Source: Bacteroidales bacterium (GTDB lineage: Bacteria; Bacteroidota; Bacteroidia; Bacteroidales; JAADJA01). Taken from it: 10,317 bases of DNA. Shown in pieces: positions 1-6,798 of the stretch; the first letter of the stretch is position 1; every line of letters begins with the position of its first letter. The notes under the pieces are model-generated. The model saw only the letters and a list, made by a program, of their open reading frames with translations. It did not search any database and was not told the origin of the DNA. The stretch covers positions 1 through 10,317 of the forward strand of contig JAOZOC010000024.1 in NCBI GenBank assembly GCA_029933495.1, given 5' to 3'. The position numbers and the translations under genes are program-made.

Positions 1-283
1 TGGCATGAGTGTCATTTGGAATTGTCCTTAACATCGGAAAGACAAGATGCACATTTTGTTTTAGTTTCCCAGCTTCTACTCCATAATGAACGATTGTTGA
101 AATAAAAAATCCACTCATTTCAATATGGTCAATATGCGAATCTTTTTCTTTAACCTCCCACCTAATACTGCTGTTATCTGCCAGCAACCATCTTAATGAG
201 TCCTGGGATTTTGCAGTACCGGAAATCCATAAGGAAAGAGTAATAATTAGGGCAGCCCGGAATAATGCTTTTATCTTTGTCAT
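1..283 (-). CDS. Secreted protein, N-terminal fragment (possible glycosidase)
   Basis: Reading leftward from the ATG at 283-281, an open frame of 94 codons runs off the left edge with no stop. It begins MTKIKALFRAALIITLSLWI: a short basic start, a hydrophobic core, then a likely signal peptidase I site near residue 27 (GTAKSQ, then DS), so the product is exported. The mature part contains the stretches HIEMSG, IVHYGVEAG and FPMLRTIPNDTHA. I associate this pattern from memory with large secreted Bacteroidota proteins annotated as six-hairpin glycosidases or rhamnosidase-like enzymes, but no catalytic domain is visible here, so the function is a weak guess. A TAATTTTG promoter-like motif lies about 40 bases upstream on the same strand. 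The gene diverges from the membrane protein at 422. The existence of the gene is well supported; its family is not. Confidence 0.75.
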   Translation of the reverse strand, partial: MTKIKALFRAALIITLSLWISGTAKSQDSLRWLLADNSSIRWEVKEKDSHIDHIEMSGFFISTIVHYGVEAGKLKQNVHLVFPMLRTIPNDTHA

Positions 284-324
284 AGTTTTTTAATAAGTTT
301 AATAATTTCTGCTTAATTGTACTA

Positions 325-332
325 CAAAATTA
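325..332 (-). promoter_or_regulatory. Putative -7 box for the leftward secreted-protein gene
   Basis: The minus strand reads TAATTTTG, an exact match to the Bacteroidota -7 consensus TAnnTTTG. It lies 42 bases before the ATG at 283, which would give a leader of about 35 bases. I see no TTTG -33 box at the usual distance, so this rests on one short motif and its position. Confidence 0.4.
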
Positions 333-344
333 CTCATTTAATAA

Positions 345-352
345 TACCTTTG
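345..352 (+). promoter_or_regulatory. Putative -7 box for the rightward membrane-protein gene
   Basis: TACCTTTG is an exact TAnnTTTG match, with a TTG at 317-319 that is slightly too far upstream (25 bases) for an ideal -33 box. A second candidate, TACTTTTA at 397-404, has one mismatch and lies closer to the TTG start at 422. Either could drive the gene; the sequence does not decide between them. Confidence 0.35.
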
Positions 353-421
353 ATGTTAAGTCGGAGATACAAATAAGAAATTTAAGATAGATTATTTACT
401 TTTACCCACAAAATTACATCT

Positions 422-2338
422 TTGAGCACTACAGATAAATTAGGAAATATCGCCTTCAATGGCTTTCTGCTTTTAATAATAACAGGCTCTTTCATTCATT
501 TTTCGGCTGTTTATTACTATTTTCTGAATCCCGACCACGCCATACATATTTTAATGACAGCAAATTTCAGATTTCCTCATGACCTCTATTTTTGGGGTCA
601 GGACAGATTGGGGAGTTTTGTTCCCCTACTTAGCCATCTGGTAATGAAACTTACAGGTTTAAACGCTGCATGGGCTGTCTCCATTACAAACTATTTGATA
701 CTTATTGCCGGATATTTTTCTATTTCTTCCCTTTTCATAAACAGAGGTACAAAACTAATACTAGCCCTTTTCTGGTTCTTCCCTCCTGTTAACTTTCTTG
801 ATTTTCTAATGATTGCCCAGCCTTTTGGTGTTCAGATGAGTCTGCTGGCAATCGCTATTTATATTTTCAACAAAATCAATCCTTCACAATCTGCATTTAA
901 AAAAATTGTGTTGATATCACTAATATCCATAACCCTTATTATTTCGATGTGGGTTTCAGACCTGACAATCATTTCCGTTTTTCTTTTAGTTGCTCTTGCA
1001 CTTTTCAACTATTTCCGGGATTATAATAACAGACTACTATTCCGGTTTAAAATGAGAAACATTTTTAAAGAGCCTGCTCTTTACATTACTCTTTTCTGGA
1101 TGTTGGCTGGATACATTTTTATTAAGTATGCAAAAAGTCATGCAGATCAGGACATAAGATATACCAAACAGATGTTCAACGATTTAGATACAGTTTTTTT
1201 GACAATTAAAGCTATATTATCCCAAATCATTGACATTCTGACATTTAATTATGAAAGCAATATTTTTCTCGGGCTCTTTGGATGGCTATCTGTTATTGCA
1301 CTTTTCACAATTACCTGTTTCGCAATAAAAAAAAGGCACTCAATTACTTCTAACAAATGGTTTTGGGTTTTCCTGACTCAGGCTATTCTTTCAATTATGG
1401 CAATACTGGTATCTTACTGGGTATTCAGGAACGGTGTTTCGAGGCGCTATTTTGTACTCGCTTACATTTCTCTTGTACTAGCCATCCTTCTGATAAGCGA
1501 CAAGTTCACTGGAAAACAAAAATTTAGCATAAATATACTGTTGATACTCACGGCCATTACCGGATTATTGAGTTCTACTGTTCACATTTATTATCCCGAA
1601 AGGCAAAAGTCAAAATTTGAGTATATGAAAGAGTTCAGAAAACTGGGAAAGGCCGGAATCATCTCCGAATACTGGAACTCTTACATCACTGCGATTGCTG
1701 CTCCCGACAAAATTACAGTCACTCCAAATGACAAATCATATGTTAGAAACATAAAAATGGCTGATTCCGTTTTCAGGCAGCCCGATTTATACATTATTAA
1801 AGATTTATGGCTCGACAACTTTCCTGAAGACATTATCCAATACGGATACAACCTTCAGAAAGTACACAAACCTTTTAAACTTGGCGGAGCTACCTTGTGT
1901 GAATATAAAGTTGTTAAAGTTCATAAATTATACACTTCCAAAGAACTGAGATCAGCATCAAAAAAAATTATTCCAGACAAAAACTCCCAAAGCAGGTTAG
2001 TCATCGAAGTTGATTCATCATCAAGGTACAGATATTTGGTTTATGGACCTTTCATTGATTTAAACAGGGGAAAATACCGGGTAACCTTTAATCTTCGTTC
2101 ATCCATAAATACTGATAGCAAAAAAATAGCTTTTCTTGATGCAACCTCTGATTATGGCAAAACAGTACTGGCAAAGCATAAGATTCAACAATCAGATTTT
2201 CCTGATACTTTAAACTATCATCCTTTTGAAATAACATTTGAAATTGACTCAATCCAAAAAAACATTGAATTCAGGGTTTATTACGTTGGCAAAGACAAAC
2301 TTTGGTTTGATTCATTGGAATTATTACAAATTGAGTGA
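422..2338 (+). CDS. Polytopic membrane protein, GT-C glycosyltransferase-like, with C-terminal beta-rich domain
   Basis: The 638-residue protein has roughly 10-12 hydrophobic helices between residues 12 and 390 (clear ones near 12-34, 83-105, 111-150, 162-197, 217-235, 281-302, 313-334, 341-358 and 368-388). The first outer loop (about 36-66) holds NPDHAIH and LYFWGQDRLGS, with acidic residues where GT-C enzymes, which use lipid-linked sugar donors, keep their catalytic Asp/Glu. Residues about 395-500 form a soluble segment of the kind that follows the membrane part in such proteins. Residues about 520-638 are beta-rich (YGPFIDLNRGKYRVTF, then EFRVYYVGKDKLWFDSLEL) and resemble a jelly-roll carbohydrate-binding module. 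Glycosyl transfer at the cell envelope is inferred; no donor or acceptor can be named. The start is TTG: the frame upstream has no ATG before a TAA at 383-385, and the first internal ATG (residue 45) would remove the first helix. The gene is monocistronic and converges on the nuclease gene with 27 bases between stops. Confidence 0.85.
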   Translation: MSTTDKLGNIAFNGFLLLIITGSFIHFSAVYYYFLNPDHAIHILMTANFRFPHDLYFWGQDRLGSFVPLLSHLVMKLTGLNAAWAVSITNYLILIAGYFSISSLFINRGTKLILALFWFFPPVNFLDFLMIAQPFGVQMSLLAIAIYIFNKINPSQSAFKKIVLISLISITLIISMWVSDLTIISVFLLVALALFNYFRDYNNRLLFRFKMRNIFKEPALYITLFWMLAGYIFIKYAKSHADQDIRYTKQMFNDLDTVFLTIKAILSQIIDILTFNYESNIFLGLFGWLSVIALFTITCFAIKKRHSITSNKWFWVFLTQAILSIMAILVSYWVFRNGVSRRYFVLAYISLVLAILLISDKFTGKQKFSINILLILTAITGLLSSTVHIYYPERQKSKFEYMKEFRKLGKAGIISEYWNSYITAIAAPDKITVTPNDKSYVRNIKMADSVFRQPDLYIIKDLWLDNFPEDIIQYGYNLQKVHKPFKLGGATLCEYKVVKVHKLYTSKELRSASKKIIPDKNSQSRLVIEVDSSSRYRYLVYGPFIDLNRGKYRVTFNLRSSINTDSKKIAFLDATSDYGKTVLAKHKIQQSDFPDTLNYHPFEITFEIDSIQKNIEFRVYYVGKDKLWFDSLELLQIE

Positions 2339-2365
2339 AGAATATCTATATTAGCCAGAGCCCAA

Positions 2366-4144
2366 TTATTCCACTATAACCTTAGCATTTGCTATGTTAC
2401 CTCCTTGCACTGACAGCCGTATAAAATAGAGCCCTTTTGCCCAATTCCGGACATCAATCCTCACACTGTGCTTTGTAGCAGGAACAGTAGATTCAAATAC
2501 TTTATCACCATAAATATCAACCACACAAATAGTTGCCCCTGCTGTTATCAAATTTGCAAAAAATTTAACTTCTAGCCAGTTAGTAGCAGGATTTGGATAA
2601 ATTTTTAATTTGGAATCCGGGCTATTAAGAGTTTCTATGCTCAATGATTTTTCAAGAATAAAATCGGCTACTTTTGGAAAATGATCGGAAGAATTTCTTG
2701 TATCATATTCTGCAAGTCCATACTGATCAAGTCTTCCCTGCGTCATCACTTCTGTTTGGAGTGTAAATGCCTTTTCAACCTCCGTTACACTATTGGAAAA
2801 AATCATATAATCAAGTCTGCCAGGCGGATATGAACCCTCGTCATTTCGCCACGTATATGCCATTCGTTTATCTGTCTGGCGCGAAATTAAGTCCTCTATA
2901 TCGCTATTATCCCAATCGGGTGGCCCACCTGATCCAAAAGTAGCAGTATTCTGAATATCTCCTGATATCAGGGTTGTTAATTGCTGAGAAAGTCCCACAA
3001 GGTTTAAATCACCCATAAGTACAAATGGTGTGTTCTGAGGTAAATCAATATCACCTCCGGTTGTTTTGGCATCCAGCATAAACGAAACAAAAGCATCAGC
3101 TTCCAATTGCCGCCCTATATCATTATCACAACAACTAAAATGCGCCCCCACAACCAATATATCGTGTTTATAAATTTCAGGAAGCTCAACTAAACAAGCT
3201 GTTATCCGCTTTCCAGGATAAACAAGCCAGCTTTGAACAATTGGATATTTCGATGCAATAATATTTGCGCCATCCTGCTTAACAGAGTACCAGCCATTTG
3301 CATTCCCGGTTGGGAGATTTGTATCCAGGAAATTTTTAGCTGTTGTTGCTGTTGTATTCCAGCATTCATTAATCGTTATAATGTCAGGTGCTATGGCTGT
3401 AAATATTCTTGAAAGGCCGGGGAGGCGTTCCGGATCATCCAATCCGCCAATATTATTAACAAAATCATTTTTTATATTATATGACATCAGTCGCACAAGG
3501 TCATCATCATCTTTCTGAAGAAGAATGGGATCAGGAGGCTCAACATTTGAATTATCGAAAATATAAGTAAACAGCTCTCCTTCATTGGGAATGATATCGC
3601 CATTTGTAATATAATTGGCAAAACACAACTTGATTGTATCACTTGTAAAAAGGTAATCATTACCATTAGGTTTTATATGCCGTCCTATTGCTATTTCGAA
3701 GGAGGTACTGGTTATAGTTGGCAAAACTCTCAACTGAATATCAGAAAAACTAATATACTCCCAGGTGCTTCCTTCATTCAAATATCCGTACTTTTGGCCA
3801 AAATTCCAATCCATCTCCGATCCAATTCCATTTATCTGCCAACCTGTACTAAGGTTATTATCTGTATCAATGTCCAGATAAATTTCATTATTGTCTGTTA
3901 GGTCAATTTCAGTACTAAAGTCAATTTTAATAAACAGAAAATCATTATCATTCGTAACTGTAAATTTCAAAAAATCTATATCTTCACCTATAAGCTGTTC
4001 GTCCTCCTGAAATAAAAATGCATTTTCCCAGTCACCATAGAGTCCATCAATGCAAATAGGTAACGCCTGAGGTTTGCCTGGTATTGAGATGCATATTAAA
4101 CCTAAAAATACAATTCCTGTTTTTATTAATTTATGAATAAACAT
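2366..4144 (-). CDS. Secreted endonuclease/exonuclease/phosphatase-family protein with T9SS sorting domain
   Basis: Starting at the ATG at 4144, the product has 592 residues. A signal peptide (MFIHKLIKTGIVFLGLICIS) comes first. Residues about 30-198 form a beta-rich domain opening with IDGLYGDWENA, like the DOMON/CBM9-type domains of secreted Bacteroidota proteins. Residues about 213-500 form an EEP (DNase I/exonuclease III-like) domain with the expected metal and catalytic motifs: MSYNIKND (N223), INECW (E260), GAHF (H335), MGDLN (D379, N381), RLDYMIFS, and SSDHF (D487, H488). The last ~80 residues are a T9SS type A sorting domain, with LKIYPNPATN at its start, a VDIYGDKVFES strand and GLYFIRL near the end. 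The protein is thus probably carried across the outer membrane and released or anchored as a nuclease or phosphoesterase; the substrate is unknown. The frame stays open upstream to an ATG at 4255, with further ATGs at 4216 and 4165. I prefer 4144 because it gives a normal signal peptide. Confidence 0.88.
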   Translation of the reverse strand: MFIHKLIKTGIVFLGLICISIPGKPQALPICIDGLYGDWENAFLFQEDEQLIGEDIDFLKFTVTNDNDFLFIKIDFSTEIDLTDNNEIYLDIDTDNNLSTGWQINGIGSEMDWNFGQKYGYLNEGSTWEYISFSDIQLRVLPTITSTSFEIAIGRHIKPNGNDYLFTSDTIKLCFANYITNGDIIPNEGELFTYIFDNSNVEPPDPILLQKDDDDLVRLMSYNIKNDFVNNIGGLDDPERLPGLSRIFTAIAPDIITINECWNTTATTAKNFLDTNLPTGNANGWYSVKQDGANIIASKYPIVQSWLVYPGKRITACLVELPEIYKHDILVVGAHFSCCDNDIGRQLEADAFVSFMLDAKTTGGDIDLPQNTPFVLMGDLNLVGLSQQLTTLISGDIQNTATFGSGGPPDWDNSDIEDLISRQTDKRMAYTWRNDEGSYPPGRLDYMIFSNSVTEVEKAFTLQTEVMTQGRLDQYGLAEYDTRNSSDHFPKVADFILEKSLSIETLNSPDSKLKIYPNPATNWLEVKFFANLITAGATICVVDIYGDKVFESTVPATKHSVRIDVRNWAKGLYFIRLSVQGGNIANAKVIVE

Positions 4145-4183
4145 ACCGTAACAATATTTTAACATAGTACAACTAACAATTGG

Positions 4184-4191
4184 TAAAACTA
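4184..4191 (-). promoter_or_regulatory. Possible -7 box for the secreted nuclease gene
   Basis: The minus strand reads TAGTTTTA, one mismatch from TAnnTTTG, 39 bases before the ATG at 4144. If used, transcription would begin near 4178, downstream of the alternative starts at 4216 and 4255, which favours the shorter protein. No -33 box is evident, so the call is tentative. Confidence 0.25.
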
Positions 4192-4350
4192 TGAAATTAT
4201 ATACTATCATAAGCATTTTTTTTCGTCCTTTATTACATCCGCTCAGCTGACCCATTCAGCCGGGGACGGATAGGTCATAATCATTTTATAAAAGAATGCG
4301 ACATAATAGACATTTGTAATACACAAAAAAAAACAAATCAAAAATTACCT

Positions 4351-4358
4351 TACTTTTG
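4351..4358 (+). promoter_or_regulatory. -7 promoter box upstream of nrnA
   Basis: TACTTTTG matches TAnnTTTG exactly and is followed by GC, as in many Bacteroidota promoters. It ends 28 bases before the nrnA ATG, giving a predicted leader of about 20 bases. The TTTG at 4313-4316 is too far away (34 bases) to be a convincing -33 box. Confidence 0.55.
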
Positions 4359-4386
4359 CGCCTTATTTTCAAAATGACAATTATTT

Positions 4387-5397
4387 ATGATTTTAGATTT
4401 TTCAGCATTAACAGATATACTTTCACCGAGAAAGAGCATTGCAATAATTTCGCACTCAAACCCCGACGGTGATTCTGTAGGCTCATCACTCGGGCTGTAT
4501 CATTTCCTGAATGCTTATGGACACAAAGCTGTTGTTATCGTACCAAACATATATCCCGATTTCCTGGCCTGGATTCCGGGAGAAGAAAGCATTCTGGTCT
4601 ATGACAAAGATAAAAAGCAGTCGGAAAAAATCCTGAAAGAAGCTGACATCATTTTCAGCCTCGACCACAACGCGCCATCACGAACCGGAGAAATGAAAGA
4701 AGCATTTATAAATGCAGAAGGGGTAAAGATAATGATTGACCATCACATAAATCCGGACCTTACAGCTTACGACTTCTCTTTTTCCACAACCGAGACCTCT
4801 TCAACTTCAGAATTGATTTTTGATATGATGGCGGAGCTAAATCCAAAGTTGATTAACAAAACCATTTCCGAGTGCATCTATGTCGGCATAATGACAGATA
4901 CTGGTTCATTCAGCTACTCCTGCAACTCCGAAAAGACATTCAGGATTGTTGCAGAACTTTTCAAAAACGGCATTGACGGTGTAAAAATACACAAACTGAT
5001 TTACGATACTTTTTCTGAAAGTAGATTGCGTCTGCTGGGATACTGCCTTAGTGACAAGCTGGTTGTCTTACCCAAATATCACACAGCATATATCTGGCTA
5101 ACAAAGGAAGAGCTCGACAGGTTTAATTACAAGACAGGCGACACCGAAGGAGTTGTAAACTACGCACTTGGCATCAAAGGAATCAAATTTGCCGCACTTT
5201 TTACGGAAAGAGAAGATAAGATACGAATTTCATTCCGTTCAACAGATACTTTTGAAGTCAACACATTTGCCAGAAGGCATTATGAAGGAGGAGGACATAA
5301 AAATGCTGCTGGTGGTGACTCATTTATCCCTATGAAAGATACTCTAGAAATATTTGAGAATCTTTTAAATAGCTATATAGATAAACTATCAGGTTAA
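4387..5397 (+). CDS. nrnA: DHH/DHHA1 phosphoesterase, NrnA-type nanoRNase / pAp phosphatase
   Basis: This 336-residue cytoplasmic protein has the usual length and order of NrnA. The N-terminal DHH domain holds motif I HSNPDGDSVGSS (H23, D27, D29), motif II SLDHN (D93), the signature IDHH (D118, H119, H120) and motif IV MTDTGSF (D171). The C-terminal DHHA1 domain ends with the RNA-binding glycine motif GGGHKNAAGG at 301-310. All metal-binding residues expected for two Mn(II) ions are present. NrnA enzymes degrade 2-5 nt RNAs to mononucleotides and dephosphorylate 3'-phosphoadenosine 5'-phosphate; both activities are known for the family and inferred here. The ATG at 4387 is chosen because it follows an exact -7 box; the ATG at 4374 is out of frame. 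The two FKBP genes follow 63 bases downstream. Confidence 0.93.
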   Translation: MILDFSALTDILSPRKSIAIISHSNPDGDSVGSSLGLYHFLNAYGHKAVVIVPNIYPDFLAWIPGEESILVYDKDKKQSEKILKEADIIFSLDHNAPSRTGEMKEAFINAEGVKIMIDHHINPDLTAYDFSFSTTETSSTSELIFDMMAELNPKLINKTISECIYVGIMTDTGSFSYSCNSEKTFRIVAELFKNGIDGVKIHKLIYDTFSESRLRLLGYCLSDKLVVLPKYHTAYIWLTKEELDRFNYKTGDTEGVVNYALGIKGIKFAALFTEREDKIRISFRSTDTFEVNTFARRHYEGGGHKNAAGGDSFIPMKDTLEIFENLLNSYIDKLSG

Positions 5398-5435
5398 ATA
5401 ATGTTAAATATTATAATCAACACATCCATTTAGCG

Positions 5436-5443
5436 TTCCTTTG
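5436..5443 (+). promoter_or_regulatory. Possible weak -7 box before the GldI-like gene
   Basis: TTCCTTTG differs from TAnnTTTG at one position and sits 17 bases before the ATG at 5461, in a 63-base gap without a terminator hairpin. It may give the FKBP pair its own promoter in addition to read-through from nrnA. Evidence is limited to this near match. Confidence 0.25.
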
Positions 5444-5460
5444 TACAATTATATTTAAAA

Positions 5461-6006
5461 ATGATTCTGAGCAGTATTAGAATAAAGACTTTTTCAATAA
5501 TTCCGGTATTATTACTTTTTTTCCTGACAATCTCCTGTGATGGAAATAAGGAGAAAAAAAAGAACCAGAATAATAAAGGAGTAAAGGAAGCTTTAGTAAA
5601 AGCAAACAGGAAACTTGTAAAAACTGAGGATGAGAGAATTAACGACTACACACGCCGTCATAACTGGCAAATGACTGAAACGGGAACAGGGCTCAGATAT
5701 TTGATTTACAAAAATGGTGACGGAGAAAAAGCAAAGAAAGATAAAGTTGCAGTACTAAATTATAAAGTTGGATTACTTACAGGAGACAACCTTTACTCTT
5801 CTGACTTAAAAGGGCCTAAAGAGTTCAGAATTGGACAGGGAGGAGTTGAAAGCGGGCTTGAAGAAGGAATTTTATTATTAAGGGTAGGCGACAGAGTAAA
5901 ATTTATTATACCTTCGCACCTTGCTTTCGGACTGGTTGGCGATGGAGATAAAATCCCGGCAAAAGCAACGCTGGTCTATGATGTAGAACTTATAGAATTA
6001 AAATAA
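5461..6006 (+). CDS. gldI: GldI-like FKBP-fold lipoprotein with degenerate active site
   Basis: The 181-residue product begins with a lipoprotein signal whose lipobox is LTIS followed by C26, so it should be a lipid-anchored envelope protein. A Lys/Asn-rich linker (about 28-60) leads into a C-terminal FKBP-type fold at about 70-181. The stretches LYSSDLKGPKEF, VESGLEEG and IIPSHLAFGLVGD resemble, from memory, GldI, the peptidyl-prolyl isomerase-like lipoprotein needed for Flavobacterium gliding. Against FKBP12 the fold is kept but the pocket is altered: D37 becomes S113, I56 becomes E130, W59 becomes L133, Y82 becomes F156 and F99 becomes Y173. Isomerase activity may therefore be weak, and a chaperone role is possible. 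It lies 34 bases before a second FKBP gene and probably shares its transcript. The family is confident; the gldI name is a similarity call, not proof of gliding. Confidence 0.8.
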   Translation: MILSSIRIKTFSIIPVLLLFFLTISCDGNKEKKKNQNNKGVKEALVKANRKLVKTEDERINDYTRRHNWQMTETGTGLRYLIYKNGDGEKAKKDKVAVLNYKVGLLTGDNLYSSDLKGPKEFRIGQGGVESGLEEGILLLRVGDRVKFIIPSHLAFGLVGDGDKIPAKATLVYDVELIELK

Positions 6007-6040
6007 AATAATTAAATAACGTAATAAATAAATTAAAAAA

Positions 6041-6748
6041 ATGAATTTAAAGAAAATTGTATCAGGATTTGCAATCATAATTGCAGTTACACTTGCCTTT
6101 ACGGCTTGTAATCAAAACAGCTCTTCAACAAAAAATGTAGGAATAGTTACTGAAGTTGACAGTGTTAGCTATGCTATTGGTGTTGATGTTGCAATGAGTA
6201 TAAAGCAAATGGGCTTTGAAGAAATTAATCCGGAAGCTGTTGGCAAAGCTTTTAACGATGTTTTTAATGATGTACCGGTGTTGATTACTAAAGAAAATGC
6301 CCAACCAATTATTATGGCGTATATCGAAAAAGTTAAAAAAGTTCAGGCTGAGAAGAGTGAAAAGGAAACCGCTGATTTCCTGGCTGCCAATGCAAAAAAA
6401 GAGGGCATAAAAGCAACTGAAAGTGGACTTCAGTACAAGATTATCAATGAAGGAAGCGGAGCAATACCAAAAGCAACAGACAAAGTTAAGGTTTATTACA
6501 AAGGAACACTCATTGACGGTACTGAATTCGATGGTACTAAAGATGGTAATCCTGCCAGCTTCACTGTGAATGGAGTTATTAGAGGATGGACAGAAGCTCT
6601 TCAATTGATGCCTGCCGGCTCGAAATGGCAACTTTTTATTCCACCCGGACTGGCTTATGGAGCAAATCCTCCAAGGGGTAGTAATATTCCACCGAACAGC
6701 GTTCTTATTTTCGACATCGAACTATTAGAAGTTGAGCCTGCAAAATAA
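6041..6748 (+). CDS. FKBP-type peptidyl-prolyl cis-trans isomerase lipoprotein, FkpA/MIP-like
   Basis: The product has 235 residues. A lipoprotein signal peptide ends in the lipobox AFTA-C23. Residues about 36-115 form the helical N-terminal domain (FKBP_N; SVSYAIGVDVAMSIKQMG, then a long charged helix) that dimerises FkpA and MIP proteins. Residues about 125-235 form a full FKBP domain with the canonical pocket: Y153 (VYYKG), F163 and D164 (EFDGT), F174, V179-I180-W183 (VIRGW), Y206 (LAYGA) and F224. The enzyme should speed proline isomerisation and act as a folding chaperone on exported proteins, lipid-anchored in the envelope. The ATG at 6041 is preceded by an A-rich stretch, typical of Bacteroidota initiation. 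It is probably co-transcribed with the GldI-like gene upstream. Unlike that neighbour, its active site looks intact. Confidence 0.92.
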   Translation: MNLKKIVSGFAIIIAVTLAFTACNQNSSSTKNVGIVTEVDSVSYAIGVDVAMSIKQMGFEEINPEAVGKAFNDVFNDVPVLITKENAQPIIMAYIEKVKKVQAEKSEKETADFLAANAKKEGIKATESGLQYKIINEGSGAIPKATDKVKVYYKGTLIDGTEFDGTKDGNPASFTVNGVIRGWTEALQLMPAGSKWQLFIPPGLAYGANPPRGSNIPPNSVLIFDIELLEVEPAK

Positions 6749-6798
6749 GACAGAAATAGCATATTAAAAATTAGTATTAATCCATAAATCGAAGCACA

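Noticed and set aside
2339..2365. Possible bidirectional terminator between the convergent genes
   Set aside because: AATATCTATATT is only a 5-bp repeat with a 2-base centre, and there is no GC stem or T-run.
3677..3901. 74-codon plus-strand frame
   Set aside because: Entirely antisense to the nuclease coding sequence, no recognisable domain and no promoter.
4236..4269. ATCCG/CGGAT arms with TCAGCTGA palindrome near the nuclease upstream region, considered as a terminator or operator
   Set aside because: Arms are only 5 bp with a long, poorly paired interior and no T-run; chance is enough to explain it.
6125..6631. 168-codon minus-strand frame
   Set aside because: Antisense to the FKBP gene, whose lipobox and full active site show it to be the real gene; the antisense protein has low-complexity Phe/Asn/Ser composition.
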